NCBI GenBank assembly: GCA_965371855.1
Contig: CBDUZZ010000009.1
Span: forward strand, 1-64,000
Length of the DNA stretch: 64,000 nucleotides
Direction of reading: 5' to 3'
Source of the DNA: JAADEM01 sp965371855
Lineage (GTDB): Bacteria > Bacteroidota > Bacteroidia > Bacteroidales > Marinilabiliaceae
Positions within the stretch are counted from its first letter, which is position 1. Every line of letters starts with the position of its first letter. This document shows, piece by piece, positions 15,736 through 24,769 of this stretch. A program made the position numbers and the translations under genes. Under the pieces are notes generated by a model. The model saw nothing but the letters and a program-made list of their open reading frames with translations, made no database searches and was not told the DNA's origin.

Positions 15736-16569
15736 ATGAAAAACAACAGCATAGGTATAGGATTTAGAAAGGAGTTTGCTGACGAATTTATTGACAACAA
15801 AGATTTCTCACCAGACTTCATTGAATTTGCTCCAGAAAACTGGATAGATATGGGCGGATATTGGCGAAAAATTCTTGATAAAGTCACCGAAAAATATCCT
15901 GCAATATGTCACGGATTATCCTTGTCTATAGGTAGTGCAGAAGAGTTAGATATGAATTTCCTAAAAAAGCTAAAGAAGTTCCTGAATGAATATAATATTG
16001 ACATGTATTCAGAACACCTTTCATACACAAAAGCAGAAAATGCACACCTATACGACCTGCTGCCTATTCCTTTCCGCGAAGACGCCGTAAAGCATGTTGT
16101 GAAAAGAATTAAACAAGTTCAGGATTTCCTGGAAAGACCACTAATCATTGAAAATGTATCATACTATACACCGGTAGCAGCACAAATGAGCGAACATGAG
16201 TTCATAAACAGTATTGTAAGTGAATCAGGTTGCCTAATGTTATTGGATGTGAACAATGTGTATGTTAATGCATTTAATCATAACTACGACACTAAAGCTT
16301 TTGTTGATGCAATGCCTCTGGACAAGGTAGCCTACATTCACATGGCAGGTCATACTAAAGTTGCTCCGGATATGATTATCGACACACATGGTGAGGCTAT
16401 TATTGATCCTGTGTATGAACTGTTTGACTACACCGTATCAAAAATCAATCCAGTGCCGGTTCTTTTAGAAAGAGACTTCAACATTCCGGAAACTGAGGAG
16501 CTGATATCTGAAATGAAAAAATTAAAAAAGATAACCACAAAACACTGGGAGGTAGCAAAATGCTTTTAA
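15736..16569 (+). CDS. MNIO family (DUF692) iron-dependent RiPP-modifying enzyme
   Basis: The 277-residue TIM-barrel enzyme has all the conserved ligand motifs of multinuclear non-heme iron oxidative enzymes such as MbnB: CHGLSLSIG (His59), YSEHLSY (Glu93, His94), IIENVS (Glu139, Asn140), LLDVNNVYVN (Asp171, Asn173, Asn174), YIHMAGH (His202, His206), DTHG (Asp216, His218) and LLERDF (Glu245). It is predicted to oxidise the precursor cysteines with O2. It overlaps the partner gene by 10 bp, indicating translational coupling. The cytoplasmic location is inferred from the lack of a signal peptide. Confidence 0.93.
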   Translation: MKNNSIGIGFRKEFADEFIDNKDFSPDFIEFAPENWIDMGGYWRKILDKVTEKYPAICHGLSLSIGSAEELDMNFLKKLKKFLNEYNIDMYSEHLSYTKAENAHLYDLLPIPFREDAVKHVVKRIKQVQDFLERPLIIENVSYYTPVAAQMSEHEFINSIVSESGCLMLLDVNNVYVNAFNHNYDTKAFVDAMPLDKVAYIHMAGHTKVAPDMIIDTHGEAIIDPVYELFDYTVSKINPVPVLLERDFNIPETEELISEMKKLKKITTKHWEVAKCF

Positions 16570-17315
16570 ACGAAACCATAGATATCCAGAACAAAGTTGC
16601 AAAGTATTGCAAAACGGGTATTGAAGAAAACATACCCGATATTACAGAAAACAGAATACACCACTATCGCAGGTTGATATACAACATCGTTGACGATACC
16701 ATGTTAATAGCATTCCCTATCACTAAAGAATGGCTGAACTCTGACGAATGGGATATGCTTATTTCTGATTTTCTGGCAAAGCATCCAGCAAAAACACCCC
16801 AGGTATGGAAACTGCCATCTGAGTTTTATTCTTTTGTAAAACAACAGAACTACTCTGTTAAGTTTAACAAAGAGGCATTAAATGATCTGTTATATTTTGA
16901 ATGGCTGGAAATTGAGATTCACACGATGCCTGATATTAATGTGCCTCAATACAGTACAAAGGGAAATATATTAAATGATAAACTTATTTTGAATCCTCAC
17001 TTCAGATTGATAGAACTTGTTTATCCCATACATATTCACCATGCTGATGAGGCAACAAAAAACAAAGGAGAGTGGTATGTCATAATATATCGTAATTACG
17101 AAACCAACACTGTACATTTTATGCAATTATCACTCTTGCATCTATTTATTATTGAACGATTAACAGACTCGCCTCTTTCATTAAGCAACTTAATACCTAT
17201 GATTAACACCGCATTCGGAATAGACAATGAAGCCTCACTCCTAACCCACCTAAAACCATTTATTAAAAACTTATTAACTAAAACTGTAATACTTGGATTT
17301 TCAATAAGAGTTTAG
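16560..17315 (+). CDS. MNIO partner protein (DUF2063, HvfC-like)
   Basis: The 251-residue protein has an N-terminal helical DUF2063 domain (RIHHYRRLIYNIVDDTMLIA, then FPITKEWLNSDEWDMLISDF and LAKHPAKTPQVWKLPSEFY) and a C-terminal part that resembles a degenerate winged-helix module. In the HvfABC and bufferin systems this protein recruits the precursor leader to the MNIO enzyme. Its overlap with the MNIO gene and its position after the precursor fit that role. Sequence is more diverged than the enzyme's, as is usual for the partner. Confidence 0.85.
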   Translation: MLLNETIDIQNKVAKYCKTGIEENIPDITENRIHHYRRLIYNIVDDTMLIAFPITKEWLNSDEWDMLISDFLAKHPAKTPQVWKLPSEFYSFVKQQNYSVKFNKEALNDLLYFEWLEIEIHTMPDINVPQYSTKGNILNDKLILNPHFRLIELVYPIHIHHADEATKNKGEWYVIIYRNYETNTVHFMQLSLLHLFIIERLTDSPLSLSNLIPMINTAFGIDNEASLLTHLKPFIKNLLTKTVILGFSIRV

Positions 17316-17412
17316 ACTCTGGTGATGAAATCAAATATGAATAACTAACTGCTACTAATACAGAGCTTTTAACTTGATAAACTTAATAAACTTTCAAACT
17401 AAATTTTTAATC

Positions 17413-17844
17413 ATGAAAACACTTTATAAAAAAATAGAGATGATTGGAACCAAAACTGAAGATTACGCTCTTCTTGCTATACGACTGGTTCTGGCTTATG
17501 GATTCTTCGGACCTGCATTAATGAAATGGAGAAACATTAATGGCATAGCAGAATGGTTTGCATCGATGAATTTTCCTTTGCCAACTTTGAATGCTTACCT
17601 TGCTGCATCAACAGAAGTAGCTATAGTGATTTTATTGCCTCTGGGTCTATTTATCAGGTTTATTACTGTACCTGCAATGATAACAATGATTGTGGCCATT
17701 ACGACCGTTCACCTTGGAAATGGTTTCGAAGCATCATCAAACGGTTTTGAAATTCCATTGTATTATCTTTTAATGCTTTTCTTGCTATTTTCTCGTGGAG
17801 CAGGTAAATATAGTATCGATCATTATTGGGTGCAAAAGCAATAA
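17413..17844 (+). CDS. DoxX family membrane protein
   Basis: The 143-residue protein has four membrane helices: RLVLAYGFFGPALMKW near the start, then STEVAIVILLPLGLFIRFIT, VPAMITMIVAITTVHLG and PLYYLLMLFLLFSRGAGKYS. ATG 17413 was chosen over an earlier in-frame start at 17374. DoxX proteins often accompany MNIO operons and may supply a redox function (family knowledge; the exact role is unsettled). It follows the DUF2063 gene by 97 bp. Confidence 0.85.
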   Translation: MKTLYKKIEMIGTKTEDYALLAIRLVLAYGFFGPALMKWRNINGIAEWFASMNFPLPTLNAYLAASTEVAIVILLPLGLFIRFITVPAMITMIVAITTVHLGNGFEASSNGFEIPLYYLLMLFLLFSRGAGKYSIDHYWVQKQ

Positions 17845-17862
17845 TTTTCAGTTCTTAAGTAG

Positions 17863-18003
17863 TTTCTGCAAGAAAACATAACACAGATCGTCATTGCGAG
17901 GACGATAGGACGAAGCAATCTATTGATATTCTATAGATTGCTTCACTCGTACCTCGTTCGCAATGACGCAAACCTCTAAATTTAATAGTTCTCTTGCAGA
18001 CAC
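17863..18003. mobile_element. MITE-like palindromic element (copy B)
   Basis: About 141 bp with terminal inverted repeats TTTCTGCAAGAAAAC and GTTCTCTTGCAGAC, and inner arms ATCGTCATTGCGAGGACGAT and TCGTTCGCAATGACG around a GCAATCTATTGAT / TCTATAGATTGC core. The whole can fold into one long hairpin. The related copy A is at 9470-9810 and a third, different-ended relative is at 21733-21859. It lies between DoxX and the GH20 gene. The following 18004-18249 contains no gene that I can support. Confidence 0.65.
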
Positions 18004-18222
18004 TAAGTAGAATTATCGCATCGATCTACACCAATTATAAAATTTTTCAAAAAGGTTCAAAAAAGCTTACCAAAATAACTGAGGCTCGAAGTAAAATTTT
18101 GTATAATAGGGTTAAACATAAAACACAAAGGACGTCCCACTTCGGGCTTCCTGTAATAATAATACGAACATCTTTACACCTTTTCCGAACATACTATATC
18201 CATCTAAAAGGCTGTATCGTTG

Positions 18223-18230
18223 TACTTTTG
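18223..18230 (+). promoter_or_regulatory. Candidate -7 promoter element of the GH20 gene
   Basis: TACTTTTG fits TAnnTTTG exactly and lies 20 bp before the ATG at 18250. No good -33 TTTG is visible upstream, so support is partial. Confidence 0.35.
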
Positions 18231-18249
18231 TAAAAAAACAATTAATACA

Positions 18250-20523
18250 ATGAAGCAGCTTTTATATCTCCTGTTATTTTTAGTCATTATAATCGGGTGC
18301 AAACAATCTAATATAAGACAAGTTAGTATTATACCTCAGCCACAAACTATTCAAATTACTGGGGGTAGTATTAACTGGAACACCATCGATGCAATTACAG
18401 CTCCGGCAAAGTATTCAGAAACGGTAAATACATTTCTTGAAGAGATAAAGGTTATGAACATTCACACACCTTCATTATCTCCTCAAAATGCGAATAACAA
18501 TATAATCAAAGTCATTTCTTCTAAAGAACTATCTGAGGAGGGCTATGAGTTGATTATAAATTCTGATTTGATTACCATTAAAACCTCCTCCACAAGTGGA
18601 TGTTATTATGCTTTTCAAAGTTTGAAGCAGCTATTGCCATACAATAACAGCTCTGATATTTTATTACCTGCTCTTCATATTAAAGATAAACCAAGATTTA
18701 GCTATCGTGGAATGCATATCGATGTCAGTCGCCATTTTTTTACCGTGGCAGAGTTAAAACAGTTCATTGATGTTATCTCTCAATACAAAATAAACAGGCT
18801 ACACATTCACCTTACCGATGATCAGGGCTGGCGTATTGAAATAAATAAATATCCACTCCTAACAGAAAATGGAGCCTGGCGTAAACATAACAACCAAGAC
18901 TCACTCTGTATAAGAAACGCTAAGGAAGACCCAACATTTGAAATTCCCAAAGACAGGTATAAAACTGTTAACGGTGAGAAGATGTATGGTGGCTTTTACA
19001 CAAAAGAGCAGATGCGTGATATCATAAAGTACGCTGCTAATAAACAGATCACTATTGTTCCGGAAATTGATATTCCGGGACATTTTATGGCAGCAATTGA
19101 AAATTACCCGTTCCTCTCATGTACAGGTAAGACCGGATGGGGAACACACTTCTCAACCCCTGCATGCCTAGGCAAAGAAACTACATACACTTTCATAGAA
19201 AATATACTATCTGAAGTAGCAGACCTCTTTCCCGGTGAATACATTCACATTGGCGGTGACGAAGTGAACATCAGTTCATGGAAAAAGTGCCCCAAATGTC
19301 AGGCTGTGATAAGTAAAGAACATCTGAAAAACGAACATGAGCTACAAACCCATTTTAATAAGCATATCGAAAAATTTCTGAAGAGTAAAGGTAAGAAACT
19401 AATGGGTTGGGATGAGATTGCAGAAGGAGGACTCACAAAGGATGTTGCAATGATGTGGTGGCGTAACTGGGCTCCTAAAACAAGAGAGGTAGCTGCAAAA
19501 AATGGCAATAACCTGATTATAACCCCCGACTTTGAGTACTATTTTGATTTCTCATATAAATCCACACCAACATCAAAAGTATATAATTATGAGCCTGTTC
19601 CCGAATCATTCACTCAGGAAATGACCAAAAGTATAATTGGTGTTCAGGCTAACCTGTGGTCTGAAAGAATACCCAACACTAAAAGACTCTACTATCAAGC
19701 TCTGCCTCGCATGTTGGCACTTGCCGAAACCGGATGGACAGATAAGGAAGCCAAAGACATCGACTCTTTTAATAAAAAAATAGTTAGCCAATTTGACCGT
19801 TTTGACGCTCAAAACCTGTTTTATCACCTTCCCTCTCTTCTGGGAATTGAAGAGATAGTAGTCTTTACTGATACTGCCACTTTGAATATTCAGATACCGT
19901 TAACCGATATGAAAGTGTATTACACAACTGACGGCACAGCACCTACACCAACATCAAACGAATATACCAAACCTGTTATTATTAACAAAAGCTGTATTTT
20001 AAGAATCAAAGCCTATCGCAATAATGTTTTTAGTGAAATATATGAATCTAAATTCGACAAACAGATACCTGCAGAACCGGTAAATGTAGAAAATACTATC
20101 ACAGGAATTGCCAGAACCGTTTATAAAAAGCGATTTGCTAGCGTTTCTTTAATTCCGGGAGATGTTAAGCCGGCAGGTACTTCAATTGAAAAGACTATTG
20201 GTTTAGGAGAATATGGTGATAAGGAATATTTCGGATTGGTTTTTAAAGGATATTTTAATGCCACAAAAGACGGAGCATACACTTTCTATACATTATCAGA
20301 TGATGGCGATCAGATGTTTATTCATGACAGGCTGGTAGTTGATAATAAGGGCGGTCATGCGGCACGCTGGAAAAAAGGAATGATATTTCTTAAAAAAGGA
20401 CTACACCCTGTTAAACTGCACTATTGCCAATTGGCTGGAGGGCTAAAGCTTGAAGTATGGGTTAAACCTCCAGGTGAAAACAAAAGAATTACCATTGCCG
20501 AAGACTGGAAGACAACACTATAG
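18250..20523 (+). CDS. GH20 beta-N-acetylhexosaminidase lipoprotein with PA14-like tail
   Basis: A start at 18250 gives a type II signal peptide with lipobox IIGC. The 757-residue protein has a GH20b N-terminal domain (VSIIPQPQTIQIT), then the GH20 barrel with RYRGMHIDVSRHFF-like text, HLTDDQGWRIEINKYP, and the catalytic pair in HIGGDEVN. A chitobiase C-terminal segment follows (VYYTTDGTAPTPTSNEYTKP), then a PA14-like domain (YFNATKDGAYTFYTLSDDGD). It should release terminal N-acetylhexosamines from glycans outside the cell or in the periplasm. The neighbours (CBM9-like protein, fucosidase) suggest a glycoprotein or mucin-like host glycan. Confidence 0.93.
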   Translation: MKQLLYLLLFLVIIIGCKQSNIRQVSIIPQPQTIQITGGSINWNTIDAITAPAKYSETVNTFLEEIKVMNIHTPSLSPQNANNNIIKVISSKELSEEGYELIINSDLITIKTSSTSGCYYAFQSLKQLLPYNNSSDILLPALHIKDKPRFSYRGMHIDVSRHFFTVAELKQFIDVISQYKINRLHIHLTDDQGWRIEINKYPLLTENGAWRKHNNQDSLCIRNAKEDPTFEIPKDRYKTVNGEKMYGGFYTKEQMRDIIKYAANKQITIVPEIDIPGHFMAAIENYPFLSCTGKTGWGTHFSTPACLGKETTYTFIENILSEVADLFPGEYIHIGGDEVNISSWKKCPKCQAVISKEHLKNEHELQTHFNKHIEKFLKSKGKKLMGWDEIAEGGLTKDVAMMWWRNWAPKTREVAAKNGNNLIITPDFEYYFDFSYKSTPTSKVYNYEPVPESFTQEMTKSIIGVQANLWSERIPNTKRLYYQALPRMLALAETGWTDKEAKDIDSFNKKIVSQFDRFDAQNLFYHLPSLLGIEEIVVFTDTATLNIQIPLTDMKVYYTTDGTAPTPTSNEYTKPVIINKSCILRIKAYRNNVFSEIYESKFDKQIPAEPVNVENTITGIARTVYKKRFASVSLIPGDVKPAGTSIEKTIGLGEYGDKEYFGLVFKGYFNATKDGAYTFYTLSDDGDQMFIHDRLVVDNKGGHAARWKKGMIFLKKGLHPVKLHYCQLAGGLKLEVWVKPPGENKRITIAEDWKTTL

Positions 20524-20564
20524 AATTGATTATTGTTAATTGAATATTTAATAATTTATATCAT

Positions 20565-21704
20565 ATGAAATACTTTCAATTTTTAATTTTTGTATCTCTG
20601 ATGCTTATTTCCTGTGAATCAGAGAAAAAAAAGGAGAAGAAGGATAAGAAAGACTCTGACGACAAGATTGAATTTACTCAGATGAAAAAACTTAAGTTTT
20701 CACCTGAGACATATGTTGTTTATAAAACTCCCAACAATCTAACCATCGACGGTATTGCCAATGAAATAGAGTGGCAGGAAGCTCCTTTTTCAAGAAAGTT
20801 CATTGATATCGAAGGTGATAAAAAACCTAAATATGATACACACGTTAAGATGTTGTGGAACGATGATTATTTGTACATTTATGCTGAACTAAAAGAGCCT
20901 CATATATGGGCAAATCTTACCGAAAGAGATGCAGTAATATTTTACGATAACGATTTTGAAGTATTCATTGACCCTGATGGAGACAATCACGGATATTACG
21001 AATATGAAGTAAATGCCTTTAACACTGTATGGGATCTCCTGATGATAAAACCATACCGTGATGGCGGACCTCCAATAATCAACTGGGACATAAAAGGATT
21101 GCAATCAGCGGTTAAGATTCATGGCACATTAAATGATCCCTCTGATATAGATGAAAAATGGACTATAGAGATAGCGTTTCCAATGAACGTATTAAACGAA
21201 TACAACAGTGGACCAAAGGCTGCCGATAAAGTACAATGGCGAATTAATTTCAGCAGAGTTGAATGGCAAACAACAGTGATTGATGGTAAATATAAAAAAT
21301 CTACAAATTCAAAAACGGAAAAACCATATCACGAAAACAACTGGGTTTGGTCACCGCAAGGTGTTATCAGTATGCACCAGCCCGAAACATGGGGCTACAT
21401 TCAATTTTCGGAAAAAAAGCCAGGAACAAAAAAGGTAGCGTTCGATTCTAAGAAAGATGAGAAAGTAAGATGGGAGTTAATGAATGTTTATTATGCTCAG
21501 CGAACATATATTCAATCAACCGGTAAATGGGCTACGAAACTCAGCAAACTGAAAAATGTAGGACTAGATATAGAGTCTTTGAAATATATCAAATCCATAC
21601 AAACAACAAAATCATTGTATGAAGCCACTGCTCATCGCAAAGACAGTAAATATTTGTGGCATGTGGATAATTCAGGTAAACTGTGGAAATCAAAAAAGAA
21701 TTAG
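20565..21704 (+). CDS. CBM9-like carbohydrate-binding lipoprotein
   Basis: The 379-residue protein has a lipobox (LMLISCES), then a Lys/Asp-rich linker. A carbohydrate-binding family 9-like domain follows (TIDGIANEIEWQEAPFSRKF, MLWNDDYLYIYAELKEPHIW, DNDFEVFIDPDGDNHGYYEY, then VNAFNTVWDLLM). Proteins of this layout are surface or periplasmic sugar-binding factors encoded beside glycosidases. The C-terminal helix-rich part after about residue 290 is unassigned. It is 41 bp downstream of the GH20 gene and probably in the same unit. Confidence 0.85.
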   Translation: MKYFQFLIFVSLMLISCESEKKKEKKDKKDSDDKIEFTQMKKLKFSPETYVVYKTPNNLTIDGIANEIEWQEAPFSRKFIDIEGDKKPKYDTHVKMLWNDDYLYIYAELKEPHIWANLTERDAVIFYDNDFEVFIDPDGDNHGYYEYEVNAFNTVWDLLMIKPYRDGGPPIINWDIKGLQSAVKIHGTLNDPSDIDEKWTIEIAFPMNVLNEYNSGPKAADKVQWRINFSRVEWQTTVIDGKYKKSTNSKTEKPYHENNWVWSPQGVISMHQPETWGYIQFSEKKPGTKKVAFDSKKDEKVRWELMNVYYAQRTYIQSTGKWATKLSKLKNVGLDIESLKYIKSIQTTKSLYEATAHRKDSKYLWHVDNSGKLWKSKKN

Positions 21705-21722
21705 CCACAATAACCTTTTAAA

Positions 21723-21869
21723 ACATACTTGTGTCCACTCCGAAAAGTCCAAAGCGGCGTCACTGCGAGGAATCGAAGCAGTCTAATCGCTTTATTTACA
21801 TAAGTATGAGATTGCTTCACTTCGTTTGCTATGACGAAACAAGAGTTTATAGAGTGGATACATACTTGT
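21723..21869. mobile_element. Palindromic miniature element with 10-bp target duplication
   Basis: A perfect 10-bp direct repeat ACATACTTGT (21723-21732 and 21860-21869) brackets a 127-bp element with short inverted ends GTCCACTC / GAGTGGAT and inner arms GCGTCACTGCGAGGAATCGA and GATTGCTTCACTTCG...ATGACG. The direct repeat is best read as a target-site duplication. There is no coding capacity. The remainder of 21705-21961 holds no gene. Confidence 0.65.
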
Positions 21870-21961
21870 AAGATTGATTTTTAAATCTTAAATTGCAAAG
21901 TAGCTATTGAAGTAACAAAAGGATAAATATCGAACATCATCACATTAACACAACAACCAAC

Positions 21962-23659
21962 ATGAAAACAAAACTATATTTAATTTTAATACTTATTTTC
22001 ATTCCTCTGTTCTTAATGAATGCACAGGAATCAGAAAGGAAGAAAGCCCGCCGTATGGAATGGTTTAAAGATGCCAAACTGGGAATCTTCATCCATTACG
22101 GAATCTACTCTGTTTACGGGATTGATGAGTCATGGTCCTTTCATAACGGATATATCAATTACGATGATTATATGAAACAGCTTGACGGATTCACAGCATC
22201 AAAATACAATGCTGAAGAATGGGCTAAACTATTCAAAGAGAGTGGTGCTAAATATGCCGTTCTTACTTCCAAACATCATGATGGGGTAGCTCTTTGGAAA
22301 ACTAAAACTGACCATCTGGATGTTGTTAATAACTCGCCTGCAAAAAAAGATATTGTTGCTCCTTTTGTAAAACATCTGAGAGAGAATAACCTGAAAGTTG
22401 GCATCTACTACTCTTTAATTGATTGGTCACACCCCGATTATCCGGGATTTACACGTAACGAGAAAAGGTACAAAAATGACACTGAACGATGGAACTGCTT
22501 TGTAAAGTTCTATCAAACTCAGATGGAAGAGTTGAGTCAATGGTTTAACCCTGACTTGTATTGGTTCGACGGTGATTGGGAACACTCTGCTGAAGAGTGG
22601 AAAGCAAAAAAACTTCGTGACATGCTTTTTGACTATAATCCTAAAGTCATTCTGAACAGCCGCTTGCAGGGTTATGGTGATTATGAAACTCCTGAACAGG
22701 GAGCCCCAATCACAAAACCTAACAACCCATACTGGGAACTATGCATGACAATGAATGATTCGTGGGGTTATCAGCGTAACGACCATAATTACAAAACCCC
22801 ATACCAGATGCTTCGTATTTTTGCCGATTGCATTAGTATGGGTGGTAACCTGTTAATGGATATTGGACCAAAAGAAGATGGAACAATACCTAATAAACAG
22901 ATTGAAATATTAAAAGAATTTGGCAGATGGACGAGCAAGCATTCCGAAGCTATTTATGGAACAGAAGCCGGTATTCCGCAAGAGAATTACTACAGCCCTT
23001 CAGCTTTATCAAAAAATAAAGAGACACTATACCTTTATATTACTAAGCAAACAAACACAACAATTAACGTCACGGGACTTGAAACACAGGTGAAAAATAT
23101 CCGCCTGCTTGGAACTGAAAAAACACTGAGTTTTGTTCAAAAAGATGATATACTTAAAATCACTCTTCCGGCAAAAGACCTTGACCCTGCCATAACAGTT
23201 TTAGCATTGGATTTAAAAAAAGAGGTTGCAATTAAAAAACCGGAGAAATCATTTTTCGACATTGAAGTAAAACCTCTTTATGATGATGCAGAGTGGAAAC
23301 AAAAACATATCATAGCTGTTAATGATTTTCATGAAGGCATAGTACCGGGTCATTACAATGGTCCTACTGCACTTTCAAAAAATAAGGATATACTTTATCT
23401 TTTTGTTGATGGAAAACCAAATGGCCCTCTCGTAATAAAAGGCCTGAAAAACAAAATCAACCGAATATGGGTTGTTGGTAAAGGAACAAAGTTAAACCAT
23501 GATGTGAAAGGTAAACTCTACTGGAGCAGCGTTCCGGGAATTGCCTACATAGATGTACCGGATTATGTACTTGACAAAAAAATGACAGTAATTGCGGTTC
23601 TTCTTGACGGGCCGGTTAAACTGTATCGTGAAAAAGGAAATGTGATTGAGAGCAATTAG
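21962..23659 (+). CDS. GH29 alpha-L-fucosidase
   Basis: The 565-residue protein has a signal peptide (LYLILILIFIPLFLMNAQ). The GH29 barrel shows MEWFKDAKLGIFIHYGIYSV, AKYAVLTSKHHDGVALWKTK, LKVGIYYSLIDWSHPDY and the nucleophile-region NPDLYWFDGDWE. QGAPITKPNNPYWELCMTMN and GGNLLMDIGPKEDG follow. After about residue 345 there are two similar beta-sandwich modules (YSPSALSKNKETLYLYITKQ and NGPTALSKNKDILYLFVDGK), which is a tandem duplication. It should hydrolyse terminal alpha-L-fucosides. Confidence 0.93.
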   Translation: MKTKLYLILILIFIPLFLMNAQESERKKARRMEWFKDAKLGIFIHYGIYSVYGIDESWSFHNGYINYDDYMKQLDGFTASKYNAEEWAKLFKESGAKYAVLTSKHHDGVALWKTKTDHLDVVNNSPAKKDIVAPFVKHLRENNLKVGIYYSLIDWSHPDYPGFTRNEKRYKNDTERWNCFVKFYQTQMEELSQWFNPDLYWFDGDWEHSAEEWKAKKLRDMLFDYNPKVILNSRLQGYGDYETPEQGAPITKPNNPYWELCMTMNDSWGYQRNDHNYKTPYQMLRIFADCISMGGNLLMDIGPKEDGTIPNKQIEILKEFGRWTSKHSEAIYGTEAGIPQENYYSPSALSKNKETLYLYITKQTNTTINVTGLETQVKNIRLLGTEKTLSFVQKDDILKITLPAKDLDPAITVLALDLKKEVAIKKPEKSFFDIEVKPLYDDAEWKQKHIIAVNDFHEGIVPGHYNGPTALSKNKDILYLFVDGKPNGPLVIKGLKNKINRIWVVGKGTKLNHDVKGKLYWSSVPGIAYIDVPDYVLDKKMTVIAVLLDGPVKLYREKGNVIESN

Positions 23660-23782
23660 GTTACCCCTCAAGAATTAAATTATTGTACCACATACTTTTT
23701 TTGGATACCGGATAATATGCTTATATTTACTTTTTATCCTACTATTTTTGAAGACATTAACCATTCAAACAAGAACTAATTT

Positions 23783-24544
23783 ATGGAAACAAGAAAGGAC
23801 TTAAAACTAGCAGTTATCATAGATGCTGACAATGTCCCAAGTGGGAATGTAAAAGGAATGATGGAAGAGATTGCAAAATATGGTGTGCCAACATTTAAAA
23901 GGATCTATGGTGATTGGACAAAGCCTAATTTATCAAAATGGAAAAGTGTACTTCTAGAAAACGCCATAACTCCAATTCAACAATATGGTTATACTTCAGG
24001 TAAAAACTCCACCGATTCTGCAATGATTATTGATGCTATGGATATCTTATATACAGGCAAAGTTGATGGATTTTGCATTATTTCAAGTGATAGTGATTTT
24101 ACCAGACTTGCTATTAGATTAAGAGAATCAGGAATGAAAGTGTTTGGTTTTGGTGAAAGAAAAACACCCAATCCATTTATAGTTGCATGTGATAAGTTCA
24201 TATATCTTGAAATATTGAAAAGTTCAAATTTATCTGAAACTTCTAAAACATTTACATCATCGAAGACTAAAAATGTAGAGCAAAATGTACCGCCTAAAAT
24301 TGACTCAGAAACAATTTCATTAATATCATCAACCGTGGATGATATTGCAGATGAAGATGGATGGGCATTTTTAGGCGATGTTGGCAACCTTTTAATAAAG
24401 AAAAAGCCGGACTTCGACCCAAGGAATTTTGGTTATCAGAAGCTTACTCCTTTAATTAAATCCCTTAAAGATAGTTTTGAGATAGATGAACGTATAACAG
24501 AAAGAGCGAATATTAAACTTGTATATATTAAGTCGAAAAAATAA
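23783..24544 (+). CDS. NYN domain nuclease-like protein with OST-HTH/LOTUS domain
   Basis: The 253-residue protein has an N-terminal NYN (LabA/DUF88, PIN-like) domain: KLAVIIDADNVPSGNVKGM, KNSTDSAMIIDAMDILYTGK and GFCIISSDSDFTRLAIRLRE supply the conserved acidic residues. The C-terminal OST-HTH domain covers about residues 170-250 (DEDGWAFLGDVGNLLIKKKP, then YQKLTPLIKSLKDSFEID). NYN proteins are thought to act on RNA. A TATTTTTG element 33 bp upstream of the ATG could be the promoter -7 site. Confidence 0.9.
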   Translation: METRKDLKLAVIIDADNVPSGNVKGMMEEIAKYGVPTFKRIYGDWTKPNLSKWKSVLLENAITPIQQYGYTSGKNSTDSAMIIDAMDILYTGKVDGFCIISSDSDFTRLAIRLRESGMKVFGFGERKTPNPFIVACDKFIYLEILKSSNLSETSKTFTSSKTKNVEQNVPPKIDSETISLISSTVDDIADEDGWAFLGDVGNLLIKKKPDFDPRNFGYQKLTPLIKSLKDSFEIDERITERANIKLVYIKSKK

Positions 24545-24584
24545 CAGACAAAAAAATGTTAACTCTTAAAAGGAGAAAGATATA

Positions 24585-24743
24585 GTGAACAAAAGTAACA
24601 ATCGTGTATGCCCGGTTGAAAGAGCAGGCAGTCTTGATAGTACAATTCGAAGATGGTTACAAAACCCTCGGAAAATACTGATACCATATATTGAAGGACC
24701 TAACGTGCTTTTTAACAAGACAGTAATATTGAAAAAGAACTAA
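24585..24743 (+). pseudogene. Class I SAM methyltransferase reduced to its two ends
   Basis: A 52-codon frame (GTG at 24585, with AAAGGAGAAAG just upstream) reads NNRVCPVERAGSLDSTIRRW, then LQNPRKILIPYIEG, which is the N-terminus of a known methyltransferase family. It continues directly with GPNVLFNKTVILKKN, a typical C-terminus. The SAM-binding core is absent, so an in-frame deletion of the whole middle is the simplest reading. Confidence 0.7.
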
Positions 24744-24769
24744 CGCCAAATAAAACAGGAGGGAAAAAA

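Noticed and set aside
17994..18233. 79-residue plus-strand frame before the hexosaminidase
   Set aside because: Begins inside the palindromic element and shows no domain; probably chance.
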